A DNA stretch of 64,000 nucleotides from Paenibacillus xylanilyticus (GTDB lineage: Bacteria > Bacillota > Bacilli > Paenibacillales > Paenibacillaceae): positions 62,001 to 126,000 of the forward strand of contig NZ_JABMCB010000198.1 of NCBI RefSeq assembly GCF_013359935.1, read 5' to 3'. Shown piece by piece: positions 1-8,962 of the stretch. Numbering within the stretch: the first letter of the stretch is position 1; the number at the start of each line of letters is the position of its first letter. Position numbers and translations under genes: made by a program. The notes under the pieces were generated by a model that had not been told where the DNA came from, made no database searches, and worked only from the letters and a program-made list of their open reading frames with translations.

Positions 1-548
1 AGCAGCCCCTTCGGAACACTCCCCAGCTGACATTGTTAACGGGTGTTGCCGTCTGTCGTGCCGTCCGTGCCTATACCGGGGCAGATGCTGGTATCAAATG
101 GCCGAATGATCTTTTGATCAATGGTCGCAAGATGTGTGGCATTCTGCTTGAATCTGCGGTTGAAGATCATGCACTGCGATACTGCATCGCAGGCATTGGG
201 GTGGATGTCAATTTTGAGCTTGCGGATTATCCTGAAGACTTAACTTCAATTGCCACGTCGATCAAAGTGGAAACAGGGCAGCAGGCGGATCGGACGAAGT
301 TGGCAGCGGCCATTTTGAACGAGCTGGAACATCTTTACTTTGTGTATCAAAAAGAAGGTTTCGGTGTTATTGCGTCATTGTGGGAGGCATTGTCTGTTTC
401 AATTCACCGTGAGGTGAAGGTTTCAAACCCGCAGGGAAGCATCGAGGGAACTGCTATTGGGCTGGATCCTTCAGGTGCATTGATTGTAGAGAAGTCAAGT
501 GGAGAACGCATAACCGTTGTATCGGGTGAAATATCTCTGATAGAGTAA
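1..548 (+). CDS. birA: Biotin--[acetyl-CoA-carboxylase] ligase / biotin repressor (5' end outside window)
   Basis: C-terminal part of BirA, which activates biotin with ATP and transfers it to the biotin carrier protein of acetyl-CoA carboxylase; Bacillus-type BirA also represses biotin genes. The frame is open from base 3 to the TAA at 546-548, so the N-terminal HTH and the start of the catalytic domain lie upstream of the window. Visible family features are KWPNDLL, GRKMCGILLES (catalytic lysine region), GIGVDVN, and a C-terminal SH3-like domain ending in GEISLIE. An in-frame TTG at 33 is internal, because the conserved residues QLTLLTG run across it. Position upstream of panBCD matches the Bacillus order. 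Family assignment is firm. Confidence 0.93.
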   Translation, partial: QPLRNTPQLTLLTGVAVCRAVRAYTGADAGIKWPNDLLINGRKMCGILLESAVEDHALRYCIAGIGVDVNFELADYPEDLTSIATSIKVETGQQADRTKLAAAILNELEHLYFVYQKEGFGVIASLWEALSVSIHREVKVSNPQGSIEGTAIGLDPSGALIVEKSSGERITVVSGEISLIE

Positions 549-611
549 GGAACTTGTCGAATTTCCACTAAAATAATGATCATAACACGTGAAGTTTGGG
601 CTGATCTTTGG

Positions 612-617
612 TATACT
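612..617 (+). promoter_or_regulatory. Possible -10 element for the panB leader transcript
   Basis: TATACT, a good -10 hexamer, lies just after birA and about 12 bases before the first leader hairpin. The -35 position about 17 bases upstream (GTGAAG, 589-594) is poor, so this is a weak promoter call. An in-frame TTG reading frame (608-799) overlaps the region but lacks a good ribosome binding site. Confidence 0.35.
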
Positions 618-625
618 GTGTTCGT

Positions 626-772
626 GAGGCGATATCGGCTATACAGACCGAATTGCACTCCGGCAACAGTATGCCTAATTGGCTTGAATATGAACAGATG
701 CATAGCAAAATTGAAAATGTGTTAAGTGAGTTGTTGGATTCTGCTCTGAGCCGAAGAGGACCGAGACAGAAG
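626..772 (+). ncRNA. Structured leader upstream of panB, resembling the pan RNA motif
   Basis: Two hairpins can be drawn by hand. Hairpin 1 (626-660): GAG/CTC, then GCGAT/ATTGC, then TCGG/CCGA, with a bulged A at 634 on the 5' side and a bulged A at 657 on the 3' side. Hairpin 2 (739-771): TTCTG/CAGAA and CTC/GAG separated by a bulged A at 766, with a possible second bulged A at 749; its inner part is less certain. From memory, the pan motif described upstream of panB/panC/panD in Firmicutes is a hairpin with two conserved bulged adenosines, often in tandem. Hairpin 1 fits well. A covariance-model search would settle it. Its ligand and mechanism are not something the sequence shows. Confidence 0.5.
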
Positions 773-808
773 GGACGATCGCAAGTGACTCTTTTTTGAC
801 TTTTCGGG

Positions 809-839
809 ACTTTTTAGTGGAAAACTAAAAGGTTTTTTT
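809..839 (+). terminator. Intrinsic terminator or attenuator in the panB leader
   Basis: Ten-base stem ACTTTTTAGT (809-818) with ACTAAAAGGT (824-833), one T·G wobble, 5-base loop, followed by a run of seven T. It lies only 33 bases before the panB start, leaving no room for a full promoter plus leader downstream. It therefore either ends birA transcription inefficiently or works as an attenuator for panBCD. Confidence 0.7.
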
Positions 840-872
840 GTTGCGTTTTGAATTGAAAAGGAGAAAGGAGCC

Positions 873-1757
873 ATGAAGAAAATGGCTAACAAACAAGCGT
901 TGAATATTGTGAAAATGAAAAAATACAAGCAGGATGGCGTACCGCTCAGCATGATAACAGCCTACGATTATCCAACCGCGCTGCTGGCGGAAGAAGCAGG
1001 TATTGATCTGATCCTGGTCGGGGATTCCCTCGGCAATGTAGTGCTGGGATATGATTCTACCCTGCCAGTGACCATAGACGATATGGTATATCATACGCGT
1101 TCCGTAGTACGGGGTGCAGGCAACACCTTTATCGTAGCCGATATGCCTTTCATGACCTATCACGGCAGTGTGGATGAGACACTGAAAGGTGTTCGTCGAC
1201 TGATGCAGGAAGGTCATGCGCATGCAGTCAAAATGGAAGGCGGCGTGGAAATTGCGGATACGGTCAAAGCCGTGGTGCAAGCAGGCGTACCTGTCCTCGG
1301 GCATATCGGACTAACCCCGCAATCGGTAAATCAAATTGGTGGGTATCGCATTCAGGGTAAGGATGCAGCGGATGCCAGACGATTGATGGATGAAGCAAAG
1401 GCACTTGAAGCAGCAGGAGCCTTCGGGATTGTGCTTGAACTGGTTACCGAAGAAGTGGCAAGAGCCATTTCGGAAGAGCTGTCCATTCCTACCATTGGTA
1501 TTGGAGCCGGTAGAGGATGTGATGGTCAGGTATTGGTGTTTCATGATGTCGTTCAGTATGCTTCTCCGTACATGCCCAAACGCTTTGTCAAAACGTATGG
1601 CGATGTGGGCACATTGATTCGCAGCAGCATTGAAGCTTATGTGAAGGAAGTCAAGGATCGTTCGTTCCCCGCTCAAGAGCATGTATTCACGGCTGCAGAC
1701 GGCGTCGTGGAGCAATTGTACGGACATCGTAAAGAAAAGGTGGAGAGCAACTCATGA
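873..1757 (+). CDS. panB: 3-methyl-2-oxobutanoate hydroxymethyltransferase (ketopantoate hydroxymethyltransferase)
   Basis: First committed step of pantothenate synthesis: transfers a hydroxymethyl group from 5,10-methylene-THF to 2-oxoisovalerate, giving ketopantoate. The 294-aa product has normal family length and a TIM-barrel fold by family. The metal-binding VGDSLGNV motif, the VKMEGG segment and IGIGAGRGCDGQVLV near residue 210 are all recognisable. ATG at 873 follows a strong AAGGAG site. First gene of a tight panB-panC-panD operon; the last four bases overlap panC (ATGA), so translation is probably coupled. Confidence 0.97.
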   Translation: MKKMANKQALNIVKMKKYKQDGVPLSMITAYDYPTALLAEEAGIDLILVGDSLGNVVLGYDSTLPVTIDDMVYHTRSVVRGAGNTFIVADMPFMTYHGSVDETLKGVRRLMQEGHAHAVKMEGGVEIADTVKAVVQAGVPVLGHIGLTPQSVNQIGGYRIQGKDAADARRLMDEAKALEAAGAFGIVLELVTEEVARAISEELSIPTIGIGAGRGCDGQVLVFHDVVQYASPYMPKRFVKTYGDVGTLIRSSIEAYVKEVKDRSFPAQEHVFTAADGVVEQLYGHRKEKVESNS

Positions 1758-2650
1758 AAGTGATTCGGAACATCGCAGAATTAAGACAGGAAATTGGCTT
1801 GATGCGTCAAGCGAACCCGACCAGAGAAGCCTCTGTTGGCCTGGTGCCTACAATGGGTTATCTTCATGAAGGGCATGCGAGTCTGATGCATGCTGCCAAA
1901 CAGCAGAGTGATATTGTAGTATTGAGCATCTTCGTTAATCCGATTCAGTTTGGGCCTAATGAAGACTTTGACAGCTATCCAAGGGATGAAGCCAGAGATG
2001 TGGAAACGGCACGTACGCAGGGAGTGGATATCGTATTTATTCCCACTGTTGCCGAGATGTATCCACAGCCGACACAAACGACGGTATCCGTATCCCGTCT
2101 GACTAACCGGTTGTGCGGGGCTTCTCGTCCCGGACATTTTGATGGAGTGACCACCGTCGTATCCAAGCTGTTTAACATCGTTCAACCACAGCGGGCATTT
2201 TTTGGGATGAAAGATGCCCAGCAGGTCGCAGTCATCCAGCAAATGGTCAATGACCTCAACATGCCGGTTGAGATCGTTCCATGTCCCATTGTACGGGAGC
2301 AGGATGGATTGGCCCTTAGCTCACGTAACGTCTACCTGAGCGCTGAAGATCGTCAGGAAGCTCTGGTTCTATCCAAGGCACTGCGTGCGGCCCAAGAAGC
2401 AGTTGATACCAGACACGACACAACAGCTGCGGATATTCGCCGTATTCTGCGCGAGAACATTGCACGGTCTTCACGAGCTGTTATTGATTATGCCGAAATT
2501 CAGGCTTTTCCAAGTCTGGAACCACTCGCTGATCAGGAAAAAGTGCATGGACGTGACGATCTGCTGATTGCACTCGCAGTGAAATTTGGCAAAACAAGAC
2601 TGATTGACAATACAAGACTGCAAACTACGGAGGTCATGTCCCATGTTTAG
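1754..2650 (+). CDS. panC: Pantothenate synthetase (pantoate--beta-alanine ligase)
   Basis: Condenses pantoate with beta-alanine using ATP through a pantoyl-adenylate. The 298-aa product shows the nucleotidyltransferase signature PTMGYLHEGH near residue 30, FVNPIQFGPNED, GMKDAQQ and the KMSK-like region SSRNVYLS. Start overlaps panB by 4 bases and the end overlaps panD by 8 bases. Full length and intact. Confidence 0.97.
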   Translation: MKVIRNIAELRQEIGLMRQANPTREASVGLVPTMGYLHEGHASLMHAAKQQSDIVVLSIFVNPIQFGPNEDFDSYPRDEARDVETARTQGVDIVFIPTVAEMYPQPTQTTVSVSRLTNRLCGASRPGHFDGVTTVVSKLFNIVQPQRAFFGMKDAQQVAVIQQMVNDLNMPVEIVPCPIVREQDGLALSSRNVYLSAEDRQEALVLSKALRAAQEAVDTRHDTTAADIRRILRENIARSSRAVIDYAEIQAFPSLEPLADQEKVHGRDDLLIALAVKFGKTRLIDNTRLQTTEVMSHV

Positions 2651-3026
2651 AACGTTAATGAAATCCAAAATTCACCGTGCCACCGTTACGGAAGCCAACC
2701 TGAATTATGTGGGGAGCATTACCATTGATGAAGATCTGATGGAAACATCCGATTTGATGGAAAATGAAAAAGTGCAAATTGTAAACAACAACAATGGCGC
2801 ACGCCTTGAAACATACGTGATTCCTGGACCACGCGGCAGCGGAGTGATTTGTCTTAATGGTGCGGCTGCACGTCTCGTACAGCCCGGGGATACAGTTATC
2901 ATTATTTCCTATGCGATGATGTCTCAGGAAGAGGCTAATACGCATAAACCTACAGTTGTATTTGTTGATGGTCAGAACAAACCTGTGCAGACCATGAAGC
3001 ATGAGGTTCACGCGACAATTATGTAA
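2643..3026 (+). CDS. panD: Aspartate 1-decarboxylase, pyruvoyl-dependent
   Basis: Makes beta-alanine from L-aspartate for PanC. 127 aa, normal for the proenzyme. The self-cleavage site is Gly24-Ser25 in NYVGSITID; Ser25 becomes the pyruvoyl group. ATG at 2643 is chosen because the family begins MFRTLMKSKIHRATVTEA and because GGAGG lies about 8-12 bases upstream inside panC; a longer in-frame start at 2604 lies inside panC and adds unrelated residues. Last gene of the pan operon. Confidence 0.97.
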   Translation: MFRTLMKSKIHRATVTEANLNYVGSITIDEDLMETSDLMENEKVQIVNNNNGARLETYVIPGPRGSGVICLNGAAARLVQPGDTVIIISYAMMSQEEANTHKPTVVFVDGQNKPVQTMKHEVHATIM

Positions 3027-3118
3027 TCGACTGGTAAGGGGAATGAAATCGGTCCCCCCTGCAAAAAATGAGTACAGGTCACGCACTAATCCATTTTTTC
3101 AAGGGTGGGGATGCATCG

Positions 3119-3745
3119 ATGTTCCAGCATGTTTTCGCCGAGATGAACGACATGTTAGATGAAATTATCAAGCGCTACCCTTCCGCTGAAGGTCTGAACA
3201 AACAGGAACTGCTGCAAAAGTGGAACTTGCTGAAGCGGATGAGTGACGGGATGATTGATGAGTGGCTGATGTTTGAGGAGAAAATGAGTCAGGTAAAGGA
3301 TTTGGAACAACCGGTTGCTCTTCAACCGGAACAGGAAGCAGTTACCGCACTGCCGGAGATCCATCTGGAATCCTTTAGTCGCGGTCAGGGATATTTCAAG
3401 TTGCAAATGTATCCGCAAGCCATTATGCAATTTTCACGGATTGTTGATGAATATCCTGACAGTGCACTGACTCGGTACTATCTGGGACTTGCACACATGA
3501 ACCTCAATCAGACCGCTGAAGCGGGAAGTCATTTGCGGCTCATTGTGCACCTGAAGGGTTCCCCGAGGCTAAAGGGGCTAGCCTGTAATGCTTTGGGCTG
3601 CATCGAAGCCAAGCTGGCGAATCCGAAGGGAGCCTGTTCCCTGTTTGCTCAAGCGCTCCAGCATGACCCAACGCTGACCGAACCGCTGTATAATATGGAA
3701 GCCTGCAGGCTGAACAGCGGACAACTGCAATATGGAATTAGCTGA
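3119..3745 (+). CDS. Tetratricopeptide-repeat protein of unknown function
   Basis: About 208 aa. Residues 1-70 are helical and charged; from about residue 95 there are at least two TPR-like units (GYFKLQMYPQAIMQFSRIV and the following YYLGLAHMNLNQTAEAGSHL, then a third degenerate one). No signal peptide or membrane segment, so probably a cytoplasmic protein-protein interaction scaffold. ATG at 3119 has a G-rich site (GGTGGGG) 8 bases away; an upstream in-frame ATG at 3068 has none. Sits between panD and dinG with its own terminator downstream. Function not recognisable. Confidence 0.72.
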   Translation: MFQHVFAEMNDMLDEIIKRYPSAEGLNKQELLQKWNLLKRMSDGMIDEWLMFEEKMSQVKDLEQPVALQPEQEAVTALPEIHLESFSRGQGYFKLQMYPQAIMQFSRIVDEYPDSALTRYYLGLAHMNLNQTAEAGSHLRLIVHLKGSPRLKGLACNALGCIEAKLANPKGACSLFAQALQHDPTLTEPLYNMEACRLNSGQLQYGIS

Positions 3746-3783
3746 CTGTACTTGATCATGAAGTGCTTTTCAGCAGCATCAAG

Positions 3784-3829
3784 ACGGTGTTTCCTCCTTG
3801 AACCTAGTGGAGGGAACACCGCCTTTTTT
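3784..3829 (+). terminator. Rho-independent terminator after the TPR gene
   Basis: Long stem with arms CGGTGTTTCCTCC and GGAGGGAACACCG, loop of 11 bases, followed by CC and TTTTTT. Ends the pan/TPR transcription unit before dinG. Confidence 0.85.
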
Positions 3830-3904
3830 GTCAGTTAATTTTCAAATGCCTGTTTTTTTGCTATGCTGTAACATAGACTGAATGGAAGGGAATTGTACAT
3901 TGCA

Positions 3905-6775
3905 ATGAAATTTGCCGTATTGGATTTCGAAACAACCGGCACGCAGTCCGACGGTGAGATTATTCAAGCCGGACTTGCCATCATAGATCATGACTACAGC
4001 ATAACTCAAATATATAGTTCTTATGTAAACCCGGGTGTTCCTATTCCGCCGTTTATTACGGGGTTAACCGGGATTACGGACGAAGATGTGGCGGACGCTC
4101 CCTCACTCGAAGAGATGATGATGGAGATGGTTCCGCTGCTTGACGATGTTGTCCTGGTCGGACACAACGTTGCTTTTGATTTTCATTTTCTCCAAAATGC
4201 GCTTGACCGATGTGGCTATTTGCCGTTCACCGGGCGTATTTTGGATACGATTGATTTTCTCAAAATCTCTTTTCCATCTCTCGGCTCTTATCAGCTTGGG
4301 TATGTATCAGCCGAGTTCGGATTTCAACACGACCGGCCTCATCAGGCTGACAGTGATGCTCTAGCAACTGCTTATGTACTGCTGAAGTGCCTGGACGAGC
4401 TGCGTGAATTGCCCTTGATTACCATACAGCGTCTCAGTGATCTGTTTGCTCCAGAAGACAGTGATCTGGGCTGGTTCTTCGACGGCATGCGCAGTGAGAA
4501 GGAAGCAGAGCCTATTCAGGATCTCGACGGACATACGTATTACCGTCAGCTGGCCTTAAACGTAAGTGACTGGACCGAGATTGGTGCACCACGCGATGAA
4601 CGAGAAGGCAATCCGCTTGAAGGTATCAGTTTTGAACAGTATATGGATCAGGTCAGAAATAATCTGAAAGATACACTGGATCATTACGAAGAACGCGAGG
4701 CGCAGACTCAAATGTTCAGCAGCGTAAGACAGGCCCTGGACGAAGAAAAGCATCTGTTAATCGAAGCGGGTACAGGTACGGGGAAATCCCTCGGTTACTT
4801 GCTGCCTGCCATTTATGAAAGTGTGAGGCAGGAACGAAAAGTGATGGTTAGCACGCATACAATTAACCTGCAGGAGCAGCTTCGAGAGCGGGATATCCCT
4901 CTGCTCACCAAAGTAGTTCCTTTTCCGTTTAAGGCTGCTGTGTTCAAAGGACGGGGGCACTATCTGTGTCTGCGGAAGTTTGAGCACAAGATCAACAAAC
5001 GGGAATTCGCCACACCAAAAGAAGACTATTTTACAGCGGCACAGATGATCGTCTGGCTCACCCAGACGGAGACCGGGGATGATGAGGAGTTAAACCTCAG
5101 CGCTCGCGGTGGGGATTTCTGGGAGACCGTGCAGAGTGAGTCTGAATCCTGTCTGGGACGCTCCTGTCCGTGGTTCAGGAAGTGTTTTTATCACCGGGCA
5201 AAACATGAAGCAGGTTTGTCTGATATCGTGATTACGAATCATTCCAAGCTGTTTACCGATGTCAAAGCATCTCATCAGCTTCTGCCGGCTTATGACAGTC
5301 TTGTGATTGATGAGGCCCATCATCTTGAGGATGTTGCAGGTAAGCACTTGGGTCTTCATATGAAATATTTCACGTTGGTTCATACATTAACCCGATTGTT
5401 TAAAGATAGTCGCAATGGTCAGCTTCCCATGCTGCGAACTCAGCTGTCTGGTCATGAGATGTCGGCACAATGGGGCTCAGTGATTGACCAGATGTTCCCG
5501 CTTGCTGTTGAAGTCAAGGAAATGTGGGATCGGCTGAGTGAGGCTTTATTTAGCCTGCTGCCTGAGCGAAGTGATGCTTCTCCGGGAGAAACAGGACAGT
5601 TTTCACTTCGATTGAAGCCTTCGCAGAAACCGGCGAAGTGGCAGGAGCTGCAGGATTATGAGAACCAGATCTATGTCACGCTTGGTGACTTGATCCGTAA
5701 GGGAGACAAGCTGCTTCTGGAAGTCAAAGAGGATCAGGACGACTATCAATCGGATAGTCTGATTACGGACATTACAGGTTTGCTTAAAGACCTGGCAACG
5801 CTAAAAGAGAATCTTCGCTTTTTCATGCGGATGGATGATGCCAAAACGGTATATTGGATGGAGGCAAGCGGGCAATTCCGCAGCAAATCACTGCAGCTCT
5901 ATGCCGTTCCTGTCGATGTCAGCGCACAGTTGAAGGACATGTTCTTCGATAAAAAGAAAAGCGTTGTTCTTACTTCGGCTACGCTCTCTGTGGATAAGTC
6001 ATTTCAATTCATGATTGAACAGCTTGGCCTGCAGGAAGCGGCCGACAATAACCGTTTGCTGACGTCCATGCTGCCATCGCCATTCCGCTACCGGGATCAG
6101 GCTTTGCTGGTTATTCCGCGTGATTTTCCAAGCGTGAAGGGCAGTGTTGGTGATGCACACTTTGTGGACATGCTCGTGCGGTCTCTTGCCGAAACGGCTA
6201 TTGCTACACGGGGGCGCATGATGGTGCTCTTTACTTCATACAGGATGCTTCGCCAGGTTTATGATCCGTTAAAAGAAGCATTGTCCGGTAACGATATCTC
6301 GCTGCTCGGCCAAGGTGTAGACAGTGGCAGCCGCTCCAAGTTAACACGTCGGTTCCAGGATGCCAAAGCTACGGTTTTATTGGGGACCAGCAGTTTCTGG
6401 GAGGGTGTCGATATTCCGGGGGAAGCACTGACTTGTCTGGCGATTGTCAGATTGCCTTTCCAGCCGCCGAATCATCCGCTGGTGGAGGCGAAGAGCGAAC
6501 TGCTGCAGGAACAGAAAAAGAACCCGTTCATGAAGCTATCGGTTCCACAGGCAGTCATTCGTTTCAAGCAGGGATTCGGGAGGCTGGTTCGTACAGCCAA
6601 GGACAGGGGCATTGTCATCGTCTATGATACGCGGGTGATTGAGTCTTACTATGGGAAATACTTTTTATATTCATTACCCGGTCCCAAAATGGAACATATG
6701 CTGACAGAACAGATGGTTCCACGGATTAGCGAGTGGCTGGAAGCGCCTGCGCATGACGAACCTGCTGCAGAATAG
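3905..6775 (+). CDS. dinG: DinG-family exonuclease-helicase
   Basis: About 956 aa with two parts. Residues 1-165 are a DnaQ/epsilon-like 3'-5' exonuclease with ExoI DFETTG, ExoII HNVAFDFHFL and ExoIII HQADSDA. The rest is an XPD/DinG superfamily 2 helicase: Walker A EAGTGTGKS near 287, DEAHH near 468, and C-terminal motifs TSSFWEGVDIPGE and QGFGRLVR. Cysteines 355, 416, 421 and 427 have the C..C-x4-C-x5-C spacing of the DinG iron-sulfur domain. ATG at 3905 matches the conserved DnaQ start; an in-frame TTG at 3893 is only two bases from GGAAGGG. Probable role in DNA repair or R-loop removal, by family. Confidence 0.92.
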   Translation: MKFAVLDFETTGTQSDGEIIQAGLAIIDHDYSITQIYSSYVNPGVPIPPFITGLTGITDEDVADAPSLEEMMMEMVPLLDDVVLVGHNVAFDFHFLQNALDRCGYLPFTGRILDTIDFLKISFPSLGSYQLGYVSAEFGFQHDRPHQADSDALATAYVLLKCLDELRELPLITIQRLSDLFAPEDSDLGWFFDGMRSEKEAEPIQDLDGHTYYRQLALNVSDWTEIGAPRDEREGNPLEGISFEQYMDQVRNNLKDTLDHYEEREAQTQMFSSVRQALDEEKHLLIEAGTGTGKSLGYLLPAIYESVRQERKVMVSTHTINLQEQLRERDIPLLTKVVPFPFKAAVFKGRGHYLCLRKFEHKINKREFATPKEDYFTAAQMIVWLTQTETGDDEELNLSARGGDFWETVQSESESCLGRSCPWFRKCFYHRAKHEAGLSDIVITNHSKLFTDVKASHQLLPAYDSLVIDEAHHLEDVAGKHLGLHMKYFTLVHTLTRLFKDSRNGQLPMLRTQLSGHEMSAQWGSVIDQMFPLAVEVKEMWDRLSEALFSLLPERSDASPGETGQFSLRLKPSQKPAKWQELQDYENQIYVTLGDLIRKGDKLLLEVKEDQDDYQSDSLITDITGLLKDLATLKENLRFFMRMDDAKTVYWMEASGQFRSKSLQLYAVPVDVSAQLKDMFFDKKKSVVLTSATLSVDKSFQFMIEQLGLQEAADNNRLLTSMLPSPFRYRDQALLVIPRDFPSVKGSVGDAHFVDMLVRSLAETAIATRGRMMVLFTSYRMLRQVYDPLKEALSGNDISLLGQGVDSGSRSKLTRRFQDAKATVLLGTSSFWEGVDIPGEALTCLAIVRLPFQPPNHPLVEAKSELLQEQKKNPFMKLSVPQAVIRFKQGFGRLVRTAKDRGIVIVYDTRVIESYYGKYFLYSLPGPKMEHMLTEQMVPRISEWLEAPAHDEPAAE

Positions 6776-6973
6776 GATGTAACGTCATTGCGCAATGAGG
6801 TCTTCTCGCTGTAAACTTTATTAGATCAACAAAGTGATGATTCATTCATGAAGCACTTTTAATTTTATACTTGATAAGGCATCTTGCATGATTTCATTCG
6901 GAAACGAAAACGGTTATGCAGGGTGCTCCATTTTTATTTATCTATCGTGGCCTTGGTAAGGGGGAGTTATGTA

Positions 6974-7627
6974 ATGAAATCAGATAAAATTTCGGAAGCC
7001 GTGGTACGCAGATTGCCTGTTTATTTGCGATATTTGAGTGAACTGCACCAACGTGAGGTTAACACGGTTTCATCACAGGAGCTTGGACTCCGGCTGGATC
7101 TTAATCCTGCCCAGATTCGCAAAGATCTTGCATACTTTGGGGACTTTGGCCGCAAAGGCATCGGATACGACGTATCGTATTTGATTGAGAAAATTCGCCA
7201 AATTTTGAAGATTGATCAGCAAATCAATGTAGCACTGGTCGGAGCCGGTAATTTGGGACATGCTTTGTCCAATTACAATGCGTACCTTAAAGACAACATG
7301 AAGATCGTTGCTGTTTTCGATGCTTACGGTCCCAAGATTGGCAGTCAGATTAACAGCCTGAAGGTACAGCCAATGAATGAATTATCGGATTCGGTCAAAA
7401 AGGATAATATTCGCATCGGCATTATTACCGTACCGGATACCGAAGCTCAAAATGTAGCCGATCAGTTAATTGAATCCGGCATTGAAGCGATACTGAATTT
7501 TGCACCGACTATCCTCAAAACACCGCCGCATGTCCGTATCCATCATGCCGATTTTACAACGGATCTGCTTAGCCTTGCTTATTATCTGGAGAATGGAAAG
7601 GACGACGAGGAAGATGACGACAAATAG
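6974..7627 (+). CDS. rex: Redox-sensing transcriptional repressor Rex
   Basis: Represses fermentation and respiration genes when NADH is low; NADH releases it from DNA. The 217-aa product has an N-terminal winged helix (SDKISEAVVRRLPVYLRYL, then DLNPAQIRKDLAYFG) and a C-terminal Rossmann domain with VALVGAGNLGHAL near residue 90 for NAD(H). ATG at 6974 follows AAGGGGGAG at good spacing; an extension to 6884 adds non-family residues. The last 14 bases overlap the next gene. I see no clear Rex operator (TTGTGAAnnnnTTCACAA type) in the upstream 200 bases. Confidence 0.95.
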   Translation: MKSDKISEAVVRRLPVYLRYLSELHQREVNTVSSQELGLRLDLNPAQIRKDLAYFGDFGRKGIGYDVSYLIEKIRQILKIDQQINVALVGAGNLGHALSNYNAYLKDNMKIVAVFDAYGPKIGSQINSLKVQPMNELSDSVKKDNIRIGIITVPDTEAQNVADQLIESGIEAILNFAPTILKTPPHVRIHHADFTTDLLSLAYYLENGKDDEEDDDK

Positions 7628-8918
7628 ATGGGTAATTCATAACGGCAAATTTGCTGTTAATAGCGGTACGGAATGGAATGTGGTTTCAGGTTACATGGTA
7701 GTCGAAGAGGACAAGATTGTGCATATTGGTGAGACATTGCCGGATAGGGATGAGAACCTGCCGAAGGTTGATGGTAAAGGACTGGTCTTTTTGCCGGGTC
7801 TGATCAATACGCATGGTCATGCAGCCATGTCGCTTCTGAGAGGCCACGGGGACGATCTGGCCTTACAGATATGGCTTCAGGAGAAAATGTGGCCTATGGA
7901 GGCGAAAATGACGTCTGAGGACGTATATTGGGGTACCTCCCTGTCTGTACTGGAAATGTTGAAAGGTGGCACAACGGCATTCCTGGACATGTATGACCAT
8001 ATGGACCAGGTGGCTAAAGTGGTGGAACAATCCGGTATCCGGGCTGCATTGGCACGTGGTGTAATCGGTTTGTGTTCCGAAGAAGAGCAAATGCGCAAAC
8101 TGCAGGAATCGGCTGCCTTTGCACGCGAGTGGAACGGACAGGCTGGTGGCCGAATTACGACGATCATCTCACCACATGCGCCATATACATGCCCTCCGGA
8201 TTACATTGAAAAGCTTGTACAGGTTGCGCATGATCTGGATCTGCCGCTGCATACCCATATGTCGGAAACGCTTCGTGAAGTGGAGCAGAATGTGACGGAT
8301 TACGGTCTCCGTCCTGTAGCCCATTTGGAGAAGCTTGGCTTCTTCTCACGGCCTTCTCTCGTTGCTCATGCGGTGCATCTCAATGATGAGGAGATTGAAA
8401 TTTTGGCACGGCATGATGTCGCTGTCTCCCATAATCCGGGAAGCAACCTGAAACTCGCTTCAGGTGTAGCACGAGTTCCGGATTTGCTAAAAGCGGGTGT
8501 TACGGTATCCTTGGGAACAGATGGACCAGCGAGCAACAACAATCTGGACATGTTTGAAGAGATGAGACTTGCTGCGCTGATACACAAAGGAGTATCCGGT
8601 GACCCTACGGCTGTACCAGCAGGAGAGGCGTTGCTGCTTGGAACGGGCTATGGTGCCAAATCCATATTCCTGAACAATACAGGAGCACTTCAAGTGGGGA
8701 TGAAGGCCGATTTTATTGCACTGAACATTGAACAAGCTCATTTCTATCCGCACACGGACCTCATATCCCATACGATCTACTCGGCTTCAGCCAAGGATGT
8801 AGAGCATGTATGGGTGGACGGCAAACAATTGGTGAAGCATGGGGAATGTCTTACAATGGATGAAGAGCGCATTCTGCGTGAGTCTCAACTTGCATTTGAC
8901 GGACTGCTCGCCCGTTAA
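7614..8918 (+). CDS. mtaD: Amidohydrolase, probable 5'-methylthioadenosine / S-adenosylhomocysteine deaminase
   Basis: 434-aa metal-dependent hydrolase. Motifs: FLPGLINTHGHAAMSLLRG (metal His pair, near residue 60), HTHMSET, HNPGSNLKLASG, and GTDGPASNNNLD (metal Asp). This set is typical of the MtaD/SsnA-like deaminase group, which converts MTA or SAH to the inosyl compound. ATG at 7614 lies inside the end of rex after GACGAGGA, so the two are probably translationally coupled. The substrate is inferred; related chlorohydrolase-type enzymes look similar. Methionine-salvage genes occur 11 kb downstream. Confidence 0.82.
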   Translation: MTTNRWVIHNGKFAVNSGTEWNVVSGYMVVEEDKIVHIGETLPDRDENLPKVDGKGLVFLPGLINTHGHAAMSLLRGHGDDLALQIWLQEKMWPMEAKMTSEDVYWGTSLSVLEMLKGGTTAFLDMYDHMDQVAKVVEQSGIRAALARGVIGLCSEEEQMRKLQESAAFAREWNGQAGGRITTIISPHAPYTCPPDYIEKLVQVAHDLDLPLHTHMSETLREVEQNVTDYGLRPVAHLEKLGFFSRPSLVAHAVHLNDEEIEILARHDVAVSHNPGSNLKLASGVARVPDLLKAGVTVSLGTDGPASNNNLDMFEEMRLAALIHKGVSGDPTAVPAGEALLLGTGYGAKSIFLNNTGALQVGMKADFIALNIEQAHFYPHTDLISHTIYSASAKDVEHVWVDGKQLVKHGECLTMDEERILRESQLAFDGLLAR

Positions 8919-8962
8919 TTTCAGAATCGCAGCAGCGTCATAGGGGAAAGGAAGTTCGGCTT

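Noticed and set aside
608..799. Possible 63-aa protein in the panB leader
   Set aside because: TTG start without a good ribosome site, and it overlaps the hairpins and promoter-like element.
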